Positions 8,302 to 18,357 of a stretch of 64,000 bases of DNA are shown here, piece after piece. The notes below the pieces were generated by a model. The model had not been told where the DNA came from, made no database searches, and saw only the letters and a list, made by a program, of their open reading frames with translations. Source of the DNA: Geminicoccaceae bacterium (GTDB lineage: Bacteria; Pseudomonadota; Alphaproteobacteria; Geminicoccales; Geminicoccaceae). The stretch is from positions 24,455 to 88,454 of the forward strand of contig JANQNY010000078.1 in assembly GCA_028279345.1 (NCBI GenBank), given 5' to 3'. Positions within the stretch are counted from its first letter, which is position 1; each line of letters begins with the position of its first letter. A program made the position numbers and the translations under genes.

Positions 8302-11297
8302 GCTTCGCCCTGCTCGGCGGCGAGGAAATCCGGCGCACAGATGACGGCCGGGGCGGGCGACGCGCCGGCGCGAGCGACATAGACCGTCTGGCCCATGAGC
8401 CCGCGACCGCCCTCGACCAGCGCCAAGGCGATGGAGCGGTCGAGGTTGGGGCTGAAGTAGCTCGACGTGACGTGGCCCAGCATGGGTGTGCGCGGCTGCT
8501 GCTCGTTGGCCGTTTCGATGATCTGAGAGCCTTCCGGAATGACGAAGGCCGGGTCCTCCGTGCGCAGGCCCACGAGTTGGCGCCGGTCGTCGCGCGCCGT
8601 GTCGCTGCGGAAGAGCGAGCGGCGGCCGATGAAGTCGGCGCTCTTCTTCACCGCCCAGTCCATGCCGAGGTCGATCAGGGTCACGGTGCCGTCGGTGTCC
8701 TGCCCTGCGATGATGAAGCCCTTTTCGGCGCGGAGGAGATGCATACCCTCGGTGCCGTAGGGTGTGATGCCGTAGGCGGCGCCACGCTCCATCAGCATGT
8801 TCCAGAGCCAGAGACCGTAACGCGTGGGCACGTTGATCTCGTAGGACAGCTCGCCGGTGAAGGAGATGCGGAAGACCCGCGCCGGCACGCCCGCGACATG
8901 GCCCGTGCGGTGGGTCATGAACGGAAACGCGTCGGGGTCCGGATCGATGTCGTCCAGAAGGTCCGCCATGAGCTGGGGCGCGAGCGGGCCGGAGATGGAT
9001 GCGACCGCCCATTGCTCGGTCGCGGAGGTCAGATAGACCCGCAGCTCCGGCCACTCGGTCTGGAGATACTCTTCGAGCCAGCTCAGCACCTTTGCCGCAC
9101 CACCGGTCGTCGTCGTCATGTGGAAGTGGTCGTCGGCGAGGCACGCGGTGACGCCGTCGTCGAAGACCATGCCGTCCTCGTTGAGCATGAGCCCGTAGCG
9201 GCAGCGGCCGGGCGCCAGCTTGAGCCAGGCGTTGGTGTAGACGCGGTTGAGGAAGGTCCGGGCATCGGGCCCGCGCACGTCGATCTTGCCCAGCGTCGAC
9301 GCGTCGAGCACGACCACGCCCGTGCGCGCCGCCTTGCACTCGCGCATCAGCGCATCATCGAAGCTCTCGCCAGGCGCCGGGTAGACGCGTGGGCGCAGCC
9401 AATCGCCCACCAGCTCGAACACCGCGCCGGCCTCGACATGGGCTTCGTGCATCGGCGTCGTGCGGCGCGGATGAAACAGCTCGCCGACATGCTGGCCGGC
9501 GACGGCACCGAAGCTCACCGGCTTGTAGGGCGGCCGGAAGGTCGTTACGCCGACCTCGCCAATGGGCTTGTCGAGCGCCCGCGCGATGATCGCGAAGCCG
9601 TTGGTGCCCGAGGTTTTGCCCTGGTCGGTGCCCATGCCGAGCGTCGTGTAGCGCTTGGCCAGCTCGACCGACGCGTAGCCCTCCTGCACGGCGAGGTGCA
9701 GGTCCTTGGCGGTGACGTCGTCCTGCAGGTCGACGAAGGCGCGCGTCCGCGCTGGCGGCAACGCCGAGGGCAGCTCCCATGTCGGTTGGACGCTGTAGGT
9801 CTCGAAGCTCTCTACAGACGTTGTGGCGGGCGGCTGCGGCGCGGTGGTGTCCACGGCTGCGACAGCCTCGGCGAGCGCATCGGCGAGCGCGAATGTCCCG
9901 GTCGCGGCCCCGGCAACCTGCATGCCGCGGTGCGCGCCGGCCGGACGGAAGGCCGCTATGGCGTCGTCGAAGACGAGCGCGCCGCCCGCCTGCGAGAACA
10001 GCGCGACGTTGGGCGACCAGCCGCCGGAGATGGCGAGCAGGTCGCAGTCGAAAGCCGCCTGATCGCCCCTGAGGCCACCTGCGCCGTCGAGCTTGGCGAC
10101 GGTCACGCCGGCGACGCGGCGGCGGCCGCGGGTGGCGATGACGCCCGCACGGGCGTGGATCGGCATCTGGAGAGCCTGTGCGCGGGCGACAAGCTCGGCG
10201 CCAGGGGCCTCGCGCACATCCACGATTGCAGCAACCTCGGCACCGGCACTGGCGAGGTCGAAGGCCGTCTGCCAGGCGCCATCGTTGTTGGTGAAGACCA
10301 CTGCGCGGCGACCGGCGAGCACGCCGTAGCGATGGAGGAACGTGCGCACGGCACCTGCCAGCATCACGCCAGGCCGGTCATTGCCGTGAAAGACGAGGGG
10401 GCGTTCGACGGCACCGGTCGCGAGCACCACGTGACCCGCGCGCACGCGCCAAAGCCGCTGGCGCGGCAGCCGGTCGTCGCGCTCTTCGGGGTGCAGATGG
10501 TCCTGCACGTCCTCGACGAGCCCGACCCAGTTGTCATCGTAGTGTCCGAACGCGCAGGTGCGCCGCAGCACCGTCACCTCGGGCAGCGCTGCGAGTTCCG
10601 CGGTGACGGCCTCGACCCACGCCCGGCCGGCTTGGCCCTCGATCATCGAGCTGTCCGCGGCCTCGTTGAGGAGGCGACCGCCGAGATAGGGCGTCTCCTC
10701 GGCGAGGACGACGCGCGCGCCGCTCGCCGCGGCTGTTCGTGCCGCCGCGAGGCCCACCGGGCCGCCGCCGATCACAAGGACCTCGCAATGCCGGTTGACG
10801 TGCTCGTAGCGATCAGGGTCCGGCGCTTCCGGACACCGGCCGAGGCCCGCCGCGCGGCGGATCGTCGGCTCGAAGGTCATCCAGCTGCCGGGCGGGCCCA
10901 TAAAGGTCTTGTAGTAGAAGCCTGAAGGCAGGAAGCGCGCCGCCAAGTCGTTGATCTCACCCACGTCGACCTGAAGCGACGGCCAGCAGTTCTGAGCGAA
11001 GGCCTCGAGGCCGTCCCAGAGTTCGAGCTCGGTGGCGCGCACGTTCGGGACGATCGTCGCCGGATCGCGGCCAACTTGCACGAGCGCCGCCGGGTCCTCG
11101 CTGCCGGCGCCGAGGATGCCGCGCGGGCGATGGTACTTGAAGCTGCGGGCCACCAGGTGGACACCATTGGCCAGCAGCGCCGAGGCGAGCGTGTCGCCGG
11201 CATAGCCCTGCATGGCCTTGCCGGCGAAGCTGAAGCGGATCGGCCGGCTCCGGTCGATGAGCCCGCCCTGTTCGAGGCGAAAGGGCTGGGCGCTCAC
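8298..11297 (-). CDS. soxA: Sarcosine oxidase alpha subunit
   Basis: A 999-residue subunit. The N-terminal region resembles a ferredoxin-like domain without cluster cysteines (YAGDTLASALLANGV, FKYHRPRGI). A dinucleotide-binding domain begins at VIGGGPVGLAAARTAAASG and binds NAD in characterised enzymes, and the C-terminal ~380 residues (from about FRPPYKPVSFGA) form a GcvT-type tetrahydrofolate-binding half that includes the segment GELSYEINVP. It makes 5,10-methylene-THF from the methyl released at the SoxB flavin. I placed the start at the GTG overlapping the soxD stop (GTGA); an ATG five codons upstream is possible. Length matches the family. Confidence 0.95.
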   Translation of the reverse strand: MSAQPFRLEQGGLIDRSRPIRFSFAGKAMQGYAGDTLASALLANGVHLVARSFKYHRPRGILGAGSEDPAALVQVGRDPATIVPNVRATELELWDGLEAFAQNCWPSLQVDVGEINDLAARFLPSGFYYKTFMGPPGSWMTFEPTIRRAAGLGRCPEAPDPDRYEHVNRHCEVLVIGGGPVGLAAARTAAASGARVVLAEETPYLGGRLLNEAADSSMIEGQAGRAWVEAVTAELAALPEVTVLRRTCAFGHYDDNWVGLVEDVQDHLHPEERDDRLPRQRLWRVRAGHVVLATGAVERPLVFHGNDRPGVMLAGAVRTFLHRYGVLAGRRAVVFTNNDGAWQTAFDLASAGAEVAAIVDVREAPGAELVARAQALQMPIHARAGVIATRGRRRVAGVTVAKLDGAGGLRGDQAAFDCDLLAISGGWSPNVALFSQAGGALVFDDAIAAFRPAGAHRGMQVAGAATGTFALADALAEAVAAVDTTAPQPPATTSVESFETYSVQPTWELPSALPPARTRAFVDLQDDVTAKDLHLAVQEGYASVELAKRYTTLGMGTDQGKTSGTNGFAIIARALDKPIGEVGVTTFRPPYKPVSFGAVAGQHVGELFHPRRTTPMHEAHVEAGAVFELVGDWLRPRVYPAPGESFDDALMRECKAARTGVVVLDASTLGKIDVRGPDARTFLNRVYTNAWLKLAPGRCRYGLMLNEDGMVFDDGVTACLADDHFHMTTTTGGAAKVLSWLEEYLQTEWPELRVYLTSATEQWAVASISGPLAPQLMADLLDDIDPDPDAFPFMTHRTGHVAGVPARVFRISFTGELSYEINVPTRYGLWLWNMLMERGAAYGITPYGTEGMHLLRAEKGFIIAGQDTDGTVTLIDLGMDWAVKKSADFIGRRSLFRSDTARDDRRQLVGLRTEDPAFVIPEGSQIIETANEQQPRTPMLGHVTSSYFSPNLDRSIALALVEGGRGLMGQTVYVARAGASPAPAVICAPDFLAAEQGEA

Positions 11298-11578
11298 GCG
11301 CGGTCGGTCCACGGCCGGTCTTCACCCACGCGATAGACGGCAAGGATCTCATCGGTTGCGGTGTCCCGCAGCGCGTTGAACCACTTGCGGCAGCCACCGC
11401 TGTGGCACCAGCGCTCGGCGAACACGCCCTTGGTGTTGCTGCGCATGAAGACGAACTCGGCCCATTCGGCGTCGCTCAGCTGCTCCGGATGCTGAGGCCG
11501 GCTGATATGGGCTTCGCCGCCATTGGTGAACTCGGTCGGCTCGCGGGGGCCACAATAGGGACAGGTGATGCGGAACAT
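11294..11578 (-). CDS. soxD: Sarcosine oxidase delta subunit
   Basis: A 94-residue zinc-binding subunit of heterotetrameric sarcosine oxidase. The N-terminal CPYCGPRE and the later CHSGGCRKWFNALRDT supply the cysteine and histidine ligands for the structural zinc, and RDTATDEILAVYRVGE closes the protein as in known SoxD. The ATG at 11578 lies 13 bases after the soxB stop, and the TGA overlaps soxA. The subunit packs against SoxA and has no catalytic role of its own. Confidence 0.95.
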   Translation of the reverse strand: MFRITCPYCGPREPTEFTNGGEAHISRPQHPEQLSDAEWAEFVFMRSNTKGVFAERWCHSGGCRKWFNALRDTATDEILAVYRVGEDRPWTDRA

Positions 11579-11591
11579 GCGTATCGCTCGA

Positions 11592-12848
11592 CTAGTGCGC
11601 CACGGCGGCGGCACCATGCTCGGCGACCAGCTTGCCGGTGGTGAAGCGCTCGAGCGTGTAGGGCGCCGCGATCTCGTTCGGGGCGTCGTTGGCCACGAGG
11701 TCGGCGAAGACGTGGCCCGAGCCCGGCGTCGCCTTCCACCCACCGGTGCCCCAGCCGCCATTGATGTAGAAGCCCCGGAGCGGCGTCTTCGAGATGATCG
11801 GGCTCGCGTCGGGGCAGATGTCGACGGTGCCTGCCCAGTGCCGCATGAGCTTCATGCGCGAGAACTGCGGGAACAGCTCCAGGAGTGCGGCAATCTCCTC
11901 CTCGATGACGTGGAAGCCGCCGCGCTGGGTGTAGGACTGATGCAGGTCGATGCCGGCGCCGATGACCAGCTCCCCCTTGTCCGACTGGCTGCAATAGGCG
12001 TGCACGGCGTTCGACATGACCACGCAGGGGAGGATCGGCTTCACCGGCTCCGAGACGAGCGCCTGGAGCGGGTGGCTGACGATGGGTAGGCGCAGGTCCA
12101 CCATGCTGGCGATGACGCTCGTATGCCCGGCGGTGACGCTCGCCACCTTGGGTGTCTTGATGGTGCCGCGCGTGGTGCGCACGGCCGTGACGGCGCCACC
12201 GGCGACGTCGATGCCGAGCACCTCGCAGTTCTGCACGATGTCGACGCCGAGCCCGCTCGCCGCGCGTGCATAGCCCCAGACGACGGCGTCGTGCCGGTTG
12301 ACGCCGCCCGAGCGCTGCAGCGTCGCGCCGATGACGGGGTAGCGGACATTGTCTGAAATGTTGATCGGCGGGCAGAAGTCCTTCACCTGCCTGGCGTCGA
12401 GCCACTCGGCATCGACCCCGTTGAGCCGATTGGCCTCGACGCGGCGCTTGAGCTGGCGGGCCTCGCCGTCGTCGTGGGCGAGGTTCATGACGCCCCGATG
12501 GCTCATCATGATGTTGAAGTTCAGCTCGCGGCCCAGGTTGCGCCAGAGCTGCATGGCGTGGTCGTAGATGGCGGCACTGGCGTCGTAGAGATAGTTCGAG
12601 CGGATGATGGTGGTGTTGCGCGCGGCGTTGCCACCACCGAGCCAGCCCTTCTCCAGTACCGCGACGTTGGTGAGCCCGTGCTCCTTGGCCAGGTAGTACG
12701 CGGTGGCGCAGCCATGCCCGCCGCCGCCGATGACCACGGCATCATAGGCCTGCTTCGGTTCGGCATTGCGCCAGGCCGGCTGCCAGCCGCGATGGCCACC
12801 GATGCCCTCGCGCAGGAGCGACAAGAGCGAGTAACGTTGCGCCGTCAT
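11592..12848 (-). CDS. soxB: Sarcosine oxidase beta subunit
   Basis: A 418-residue flavoprotein subunit that oxidises sarcosine. The FAD-binding motif [20 protein letters not shown] begins near residue 39, followed by the hallmark [22 protein letters not shown]. Towards the C-terminus [15 protein letters not shown] is the conserved FAD-contacting loop. I prefer the ATG at 12848 because [15 protein letters not shown] matches the usual N-terminus; an in-frame ATG at 12875 would add nine residues. First gene of soxBDAG, preceded by the 90-base gap after the GlxA-type regulator, in which its promoter should lie unless it is cotranscribed with the regulator. Confidence 0.95.
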   Translation of the reverse strand: MTAQRYSLLSLLREGIGGHRGWQPAWRNAEPKQAYDAVVIGGGGHGCATAYYLAKEHGLTNVAVLEKGWLGGGNAARNTTIIRSNYLYDASAAIYDHAMQLWRNLGRELNFNIMMSHRGVMNLAHDDGEARQLKRRVEANRLNGVDAEWLDARQVKDFCPPINISDNVRYPVIGATLQRSGGVNRHDAVVWGYARAASGLGVDIVQNCEVLGIDVAGGAVTAVRTTRGTIKTPKVASVTAGHTSVIASMVDLRLPIVSHPLQALVSEPVKPILPCVVMSNAVHAYCSQSDKGELVIGAGIDLHQSYTQRGGFHVIEEEIAALLELFPQFSRMKLMRHWAGTVDICPDASPIISKTPLRGFYINGGWGTGGWKATPGSGHVFADLVANDAPNEIAAPYTLERFTTGKLVAEHGAAAVAH

Positions 12849-12938
12849 GGGTGGGTGACCGCTCTCCGACAGCATCGAACACTCATGACCGGCGCCGTCG
12901 ACGTCGGCTGGCGAGATCCAGCCGGTGGTAGCTTCTCG

Positions 12939-13973
12939 CTAGCGCACATTGTGGCTCGCGCGCGACATCCCTTTGCCTCCATGCGACACGCGTTCGTTCG
13001 GGACGCGCTCCATCTCCTGGCGTTCGTCCCGTGGCGAACGGTGGAACGCCTCGCGGTAGCACCGCGCGAAGTGCGAGGCTGAGGAGAAGCCGGAAGCGAC
13101 CGCTACTTGGATGACGGACATCGAGGTCTGCTTGAGCAAGAGCCGCGCGCGTTTGAGCCGCAGCTCCAGGTAGTAGCGCGAAGGCGTCGTCTTGAGCCGT
13201 TGCTTGAACAGCCGCTCGAGCTGGCGTGGTGACAGCTCGACGGCCTCGGCGACGTCGGCCAGCGGAACAGGGCTTTCGACATAGGCCTCCATATGCGCGA
13301 TCGCGGCCAGGAGCTTCGGATGCGTGATGCCGGTTCGATACTGGATGGGTAGGCGTTGTGGGTCGTGCGGGTGGCGGACCGAATGGTGCAGCAGGAACTC
13401 GGCGACCTGTACGGCCAGATCTTCGCCGTGGGCGAGACCGATCCAGCTCAGCATCATGTCCATCGGCGCTGTGCCGCCCGAGCAGGTGTAGCGATCACGG
13501 TCGATCTCGAAGAGCGTCGCCGTGATGTCGAGGTCCGGGAAGACCTCGACGAACCCTTCGACGTTCTCCCAGTGCAGCGTGCAGCGATAGCCGTCGAGCA
13601 CGCCCGCACGCGCAAGCGCAATGGTGCCGGTGCAGACACCGCCGAGCCCCACACCGTGCCTGGCAAGCTCGCGCAGGCGCTGCGCCACCCGCGCGTCATC
13701 GAAATGCTCCGCACCCAGGCCCGCGCAGACGAGGAGCGTTCCCGCCTTGCCGGTGTCGCGAAGCGCCGCGCCCGGCACAACGGTGACACCGTTGCTGGCG
13801 GTTACGGGTGCGCCGTCCACGCTGAAGGTCCGCCACCGGTAGAGCGTTCGCCCCGCCAGCTGGTTGGCGGCCCGCAACGGCTCCACGACCGACGCGAACG
13901 CCATCATCGAAAAGTTGGGCAGTATAAGGAGATCGATATCTGTGGTGGTTTCCGGCTGTTCAGTACCGGTCAT
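12939..13973 (-). CDS. GlxA/GbdR-type AraC-family transcriptional activator
   Basis: A 344-residue regulator with an N-terminal DJ-1/PfpI-like ligand domain (residues ~12-190: LLILPNFSMMAFASVVEPLRAANQ, GGVCTGTIALARAGVLDGYRCTLHW) and a C-terminal AraC helix-turn-helix pair (PLADVAEAVELSPRQLERLFKQ, VIQVAVASGFSSASHFARCYREAF). Known proteins of this architecture include GbdR and SouR, which sense glycine betaine, dimethylglycine or sarcosine and activate sox and dgc genes. It sits between soxBDAG and the divergent methyl-catabolism operon, exactly where such an activator would act. An ATG start at 13973. Effector identity is inferred from context only. Confidence 0.9.
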   Translation of the reverse strand: MTGTEQPETTTDIDLLILPNFSMMAFASVVEPLRAANQLAGRTLYRWRTFSVDGAPVTASNGVTVVPGAALRDTGKAGTLLVCAGLGAEHFDDARVAQRLRELARHGVGLGGVCTGTIALARAGVLDGYRCTLHWENVEGFVEVFPDLDITATLFEIDRDRYTCSGGTAPMDMMLSWIGLAHGEDLAVQVAEFLLHHSVRHPHDPQRLPIQYRTGITHPKLLAAIAHMEAYVESPVPLADVAEAVELSPRQLERLFKQRLKTTPSRYYLELRLKRARLLLKQTSMSVIQVAVASGFSSASHFARCYREAFHRSPRDERQEMERVPNERVSHGGKGMSRASHNVR

Positions 13974-14317
13974 GATATGCGGTTCCTGGCAATCGCCGCG
14001 CGGTCAGTTTCTCATTTGTTCTTCTGATGTCTGCCGCGGTGTGAGCGCGGCGGCGCCCAACCGGTGAGTCCGCGGCAAGTCACTCTTGGTGTAGATTGTG
14101 GAGTCGCGCGGCCCACTTTGCCTTTGCGATTGACCAGGGTCTTGATCCATGTGCCCGCTCAAGAGGATGGGGCGCCGGTCCACCCGCGCCGTCTGAACGA
14201 AAAAGACATGCGTGACGGATTTCGTCAATTTCCCGTCGCCATGGGAGTATCGGGCCATAGGCAACTGGTCGCAGACTGTGCGCTCATCAAGTATGCGCCA
14301 ACGACTGGACGAGCCCG
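13974..14317. promoter_or_regulatory. Divergent promoter region with inverted repeat
   Basis: A 344-base intergenic region separates the AraC-type regulator from the plus-strand methyl-catabolism operon. It contains a perfect 8-base inverted repeat, TGCCGCGG at 14032-14039 and CCGCGGCA at 14070-14077, with a 30-base spacer. This is a plausible binding element for the adjacent regulator. I see no gene and no riboswitch that I could support in the rest of it. Confidence 0.4.
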
Positions 14318-15679
14318 ATGATCGAAGCTCCTACGGCCAACGTGACCGACCCGGCTGTCGTGACGGCACGCTCGCTGGGTGCCCAGGTCACTTCCATCGA
14401 CCAGTCGGACCGACGCGTGCCGATCAATCTCAGGCAGAGCGGACGGACGCCGGTGGAGATGCTGATCTCGACGCGGGTTCGGAAATCTCCCTACTGGCAT
14501 CTCTCGATCGAAGCGGGCTGCTGGCGCTGCACGGTCTACAATCGCATCTACCATCCGCGCGGCTATGTGCGTCCCGAGGACGGCGGCGCCATGGTCGAGT
14601 ACGATGCGCTCGTCAACCACGTCACCATGTGGAACGTCGCCGTCGAGCGACAGATTTGCGTCAAGGGCCCGGACGCCGAGGCGTTCGTGAACTACGTCAT
14701 CACCCGCGACGCCACGAAGATCCAGCCGATGCACGGCAAGTACGTCATCCTCTGCAATGAGGCCGGAGGCATCCTCAACGACCCGGTGCTGCTGCGGCTC
14801 AGTGAGGACGAGTTCTGGTTCTCCATCTCCGACAGCGACCTCGAGTTCTGGCTGAGGGGCGTGAATGTCGGCATGGGCTTCGACGTCACGATCGGCGAGA
14901 TCGACGTGGCGCCGGTGCAGATCCAGGGGCCCAAGTCGGAAGCCCTCATGGTCGACCTGTTCGGCGAGCAGGTGCGCGACATTCCCTACTACGGACTGAT
15001 GCGCGGCCAGGTGGCCGGGCGTGATGTCGTCGTCTCGCAGACCGGCTTCACGGGCGAGAAGGGTTACGAAATCTACCTGATCGACGCGACGCGCTACGCC
15101 GAAGACATGTGGTACGCGGTGCTCGAGGCCGGCAAGGCGCACAGTCTCATGGTCATCGCGCCGGCGCATCACCGGCGGATCGCGGCCGGCATACTCTCCT
15201 GGGGGCAGGACATCGACAGCGAGACGCTGCCCTTCCAGTGCAACCTGGCCTACCAGGTGCCGCGTAAGAAGGAGGCCGACTACATCGGCAAGCAGCGCTT
15301 GGAAGCGGTGCGCGCGCAGATCGAGGCCGGCCAGCCGCCGTTCAAGAACCGCATGGTGGGGATCGCGTTTGGTGGCCGGCCGGTCACGGACTATGCGCCG
15401 GACTTCTGGCTGATCTCAGAGACGCCGGCGAGCGATCCGATCGGCTATGTGACGTCGCCCTGGTACTCGCCCGAGCTCGAGACGAACATCGCGCTCGCGT
15501 GGGTCGCCAACGACTACACAGCACTCGGCACCGAGCTGTGCGTCTGGTTGCCGGAGGAGTATGCCGAAGTGACCGGCAAGCCTGCCGAAGGGCGCGTCGT
15601 GGAGGTGCCCTTCCGCCCCTCCGTCAATCCGAATGCACGCGAATTGGCCAAGGAGCAGGGTCGGGACTTCGCCTACTGA
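14318..15679 (+). CDS. DmdA-like GcvT-family tetrahydrofolate methyltransferase
   Basis: A 453-residue aminomethyltransferase-family protein resembling the DMSP demethylase (DmdA) and LigM branch rather than glycine cleavage T protein. Seen features are TVYNRIYHPRG, MWNVAVERQICVKGPDAEAFVNYVITRD, GGILNDPVLLRLSEDEFWFSISDSD and QTGFTGEKGYEIYL. Family members transfer a methyl from a sulfonium or methoxy donor to THF giving 5-methyl-THF, or bind THF in amine demethylation. It is the first gene of the operon and is followed 21 bases later by a MetF-like gene, which fits production of 5-methyl-THF. A ~60-residue N-terminal stretch before the core is unusual. The donor (betaine, DMSP or other) is unknown. 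Confidence 0.8.
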   Translation: MIEAPTANVTDPAVVTARSLGAQVTSIDQSDRRVPINLRQSGRTPVEMLISTRVRKSPYWHLSIEAGCWRCTVYNRIYHPRGYVRPEDGGAMVEYDALVNHVTMWNVAVERQICVKGPDAEAFVNYVITRDATKIQPMHGKYVILCNEAGGILNDPVLLRLSEDEFWFSISDSDLEFWLRGVNVGMGFDVTIGEIDVAPVQIQGPKSEALMVDLFGEQVRDIPYYGLMRGQVAGRDVVVSQTGFTGEKGYEIYLIDATRYAEDMWYAVLEAGKAHSLMVIAPAHHRRIAAGILSWGQDIDSETLPFQCNLAYQVPRKKEADYIGKQRLEAVRAQIEAGQPPFKNRMVGIAFGGRPVTDYAPDFWLISETPASDPIGYVTSPWYSPELETNIALAWVANDYTALGTELCVWLPEEYAEVTGKPAEGRVVEVPFRPSVNPNARELAKEQGRDFAY

Positions 15680-15700
15680 GCGGCCTGAGGGGGAGCGGTC

Positions 15701-16594
15701 GTGCACGTCGTCGGCGCCGCATCGCCGTTCGCGGCAGCGCGCGCCGAACTCTTGGCGGACGTGTCGATCGAAGCGACGCCGCATCAGGTCGAGCGCTCGA
15801 TAGCGGGACTAGCCCGACATGTTCCCGGCGCAGAGGTCTATGTCACCGCGCTGCCCGGCGCGCATGCTGAGCTGAGCGTCGATGCGATCCGCCGCCTGGC
15901 GGCGGCAGGCTTGCGTCCGGTCCCGCACATCGCGGCGCGCGGGATCGCCGGGCCTGCAGCCCTCGATGACCGCCTCGGCCGTTATGTCGAAGCGGGCGCC
16001 GACGCCATCCTCTTGGTCGCGGGCGACCTCTCGCGGCCGGCGGGACGGTTCGCCAGCACGCTCGACGTGATGGCGACGGGGCTGCTGGAGCGCCACGGCG
16101 TGCGGCGGGTCGGGGTGGCCGGGCATCCGCAGGGCCATCCGATCGCCGACGCGGCAGCGCTGGAGGCGGCGCTGCGGGCGAAGGCGGCCTACGCCGCAAC
16201 GACCGACGCAGAGATGTGGCTGGTCACGCAGTTCGCCTTCGAGCCTTCACCAGTCTTGGCTTGGCACGCAGGGCTCGTGGCGCAAGAGCTGGCGCTGCCC
16301 GTCCGGGTTGGACTACCGGGACCGGCGAAGCCACGAACGTTGCTCGCCTATGCGATGCGCTGCGGTGTCGGGGTCTCCTCGCGGCTCCTGGCGCGGCGTC
16401 CGGATGCGCTCAGGCTGTTCGGGCGCTGGGCGCCCGACGACCTGCTCGAAGCGCTAGCCGCCCATCGCGCCGAGCAGCCCCGTAGCCAGTTGGGCGCACT
16501 ACATCTGTTTCCCTTCGGCGGCATCGACGCATCGCTCGAATGGCTCGAGCGACACCGTCTAGCCGCCGGTATGGCGTCAGCGGAGGTATCGTGA
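15701..16594 (+). CDS. Short methylenetetrahydrofolate reductase-like protein
   Basis: A 297-residue MetF-fold TIM-barrel protein. Signatures include [12 protein letters not shown] (where MetF has the EFFPP-type N-terminus), [25 protein letters not shown] and VTQFAFEP, corresponding to the folate and FAD contacts. The GTG start follows a GGGGGAG ribosome-binding site, 21 bases after the DmdA-like gene, and its TGA shares a base with the fhs ATG. In this operon the likely direction is oxidation of 5-methyl-THF to 5,10-methylene-THF rather than biosynthesis of methionine precursors. Divergence from standard MetF is considerable, so the redox partner is uncertain. Confidence 0.82.
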   Translation: MHVVGAASPFAAARAELLADVSIEATPHQVERSIAGLARHVPGAEVYVTALPGAHAELSVDAIRRLAAAGLRPVPHIAARGIAGPAALDDRLGRYVEAGADAILLVAGDLSRPAGRFASTLDVMATGLLERHGVRRVGVAGHPQGHPIADAAALEAALRAKAAYAATTDAEMWLVTQFAFEPSPVLAWHAGLVAQELALPVRVGLPGPAKPRTLLAYAMRCGVGVSSRLLARRPDALRLFGRWAPDDLLEALAAHRAEQPRSQLGALHLFPFGGIDASLEWLERHRLAAGMASAEVS

Positions 16595-18357
16595 TGAACG
16601 GTGTGGCCGAGGCTCCGCAACGTCCGGTGGCGCGCTTAGCGCCCATGGCCCTGCCGGTGGAGGACGACCGCTTGCCGCCGCCGGGTTCGCCCGATCTCGA
16701 CATTGCGCGCGCTGCGACCATGCAGCCGATCCTCTCCTTGGCGGAGGAGGCACTCGGCATTCCCGCCGACGGGCTCGTTCCCTTCGGCCACTATAAGGCC
16801 AAGCTGACGCAGGCCTTCACCAGCTCGCTCGACGCGCGCCCGCGCGGCAAGCTCGTCCTGGTGACGGCGATGACACCGACGCCGGCGGGCGAAGGCAAGA
16901 CCACAACAAGCGTTGGCCTGAGCGACGGCCTCAACCGGCTCGGCGTAAGGTCGATGGTGTGCCTGCGCGAACCGTCGCTCGGGCCCTGCTTCGGCATGAA
17001 GGGTGGTGCCGCAGGCGGCGGCAGGTCGCAGGTGCTGCCGATGGAGGACATCAACCTCCACTTCAACGGCGATTTCCACGCCGTCACGGCCGCGCACAAC
17101 CTACTGGCCGCGATCCTCGACAATCACCTGCACTGGGGCAACGAGCTGGGGATCGATTGGCGGCGCGTGTCGTGGCGTCGGGTGCTCGACATGAACGACC
17201 GCGCTCTTCGCGACGTGGTCGCGGGCCTAGGTGGCGCTGCCCACGGCGTGCCCCGCGAGACCGGCTTCGATATCACCGTTGCTTCCGAGGTCATGGCGAT
17301 CCTCTGCCTGGCTGAGGACCTGGAGGATCTGCAGCGTCGGCTCGCCCGCATGGTCGTCGCCCGCCGCCGCGACGGTAGCCAAGTCACCGCCGGCGATCTC
17401 CAGATCCACGGCGCCATGGCGGTGCTGCTCAAGGACGCGTTCCTGCCCAATCTCGTGCAGAGCATCGAGCACAACCCGGCCTTCATCCACGGCGGCCCAT
17501 TCGCCAATATCGCGCATGGCTGCAACTCGCTGATGGCGACCAAGTCGGCACTGGCGCTCAACGACGTTGTGGTGACCGAAGCGGGCTTCGGCGCCGATCT
17601 GGGTGCCGAGAAGTTCTTGGACATCAAGTGCCGGCAGTCGGGACTTCGGCCGGATGCCGTGGTGCTCGTCTGCACCCTGCGCGCGCTCAAGATGCAGGGC
17701 GGCACACCGAAGTCGGCGCTCGGTACGCCCGCGCCCGAGGCCGTTCGTCGGGGCTCCGTCAACCTCCGCCGCCACGTCCGAAATCTCGCCCGCTTCGGGC
17801 TCAAGCCGGTGGTTGCCGTGAACGCCTTCATGGGCGACAGCGAGGCGGAGCTCGACGTCGTCAGGCCCGTCTGTGCCGAGCTCGGTGTCACCGCGGTCGA
17901 CGCGCGGCATTGGGCCGAGGGCGGGGTTGGCGCCGAGCGCCTCGCAGCGGCCGTCCTGTCCAGCCTTGAGGGTGAAGCGCCCGAGGTGAAGCTATTGTAC
18001 AGTAACGGATTGCCGCTGGCCGAAAAGGTGCGGACCGTCGCTACGCAACTCTACGGCGCGCGCGACATCGCCGTGAGTCCGCTCGCCGAGCGCGCGTTCA
18101 CGAGCATGGAAGCGGAGGGCTATGGCGAGCTGCCCGTGTGCGTTGCCAAGACGCAGTACAGCTTCGCTGCCGATCCAACGCTCCTGGGCGCACCCGAGGA
18201 TCACGTGTTGCCGGTGCGCGAGGCCCGGCTCGCAGCCGGTGCCGGGTTCGTCGTCGCCATCTGCGGTGACATCATGACCATGCCAGGCCTACCGTCCCGC
18301 CCTGCGGCGCTCGACATCGGGCTCGACGCGTCTGGCGATATCGTCGGGCTTTCCTAG
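16594..18357 (+). CDS. fhs: Formate--tetrahydrofolate ligase
   Basis: A 587-residue enzyme interconverting 10-formyl-THF, ADP and phosphate with formate, THF and ATP. The P-loop-like [22 protein letters not shown] appears near residue 95, followed by [19 protein letters not shown] and [20 protein letters not shown], all diagnostic. The C-terminal [17 protein letters not shown] is intact. Start ATG at 16594 has a CGGAGG upstream and shares a base with the metF-like stop; upstream in-frame codons lie inside that gene. N-terminus is ~30 residues longer than usual and proline-rich. Downstream of methyl oxidation it would release formate with ATP gain, feeding the formate dehydrogenase encoded nearby. 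Confidence 0.97.
   Translation: MNGVAEAPQRPVARLAPMALPVEDDRLPPPGSPDLDIARAATMQPILSLAEEALGIPADGLVPFGHYKAKLTQAFTSSLDARPRGKLVLVTAMTPTPAGEGKTTTSVGLSDGLNRLGVRSMVCLREPSLGPCFGMKGGAAGGGRSQVLPMEDINLHFNGDFHAVTAAHNLLAAILDNHLHWGNELGIDWRRVSWRRVLDMNDRALRDVVAGLGGAAHGVPRETGFDITVASEVMAILCLAEDLEDLQRRLARMVVARRRDGSQVTAGDLQIHGAMAVLLKDAFLPNLVQSIEHNPAFIHGGPFANIAHGCNSLMATKSALALNDVVVTEAGFGADLGAEKFLDIKCRQSGLRPDAVVLVCTLRALKMQGGTPKSALGTPAPEAVRRGSVNLRRHVRNLARFGLKPVVAVNAFMGDSEAELDVVRPVCAELGVTAVDARHWAEGGVGAERLAAAVLSSLEGEAPEVKLLYSNGLPLAEKVRTVATQLYGARDIAVSPLAERAFTSMEAEGYGELPVCVAKTQYSFAADPTLLGAPEDHVLPVREARLAAGAGFVVAICGDIMTMPGLPSRPAALDIGLDASGDIVGLS

Noticed and set aside
8277..10925. An 882-codon open frame on the plus strand opposite soxA
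   Set aside because: It is antisense to a fully conserved soxA, its translation is low-complexity and basic with no domain, and such long antisense frames are expected at this GC content.
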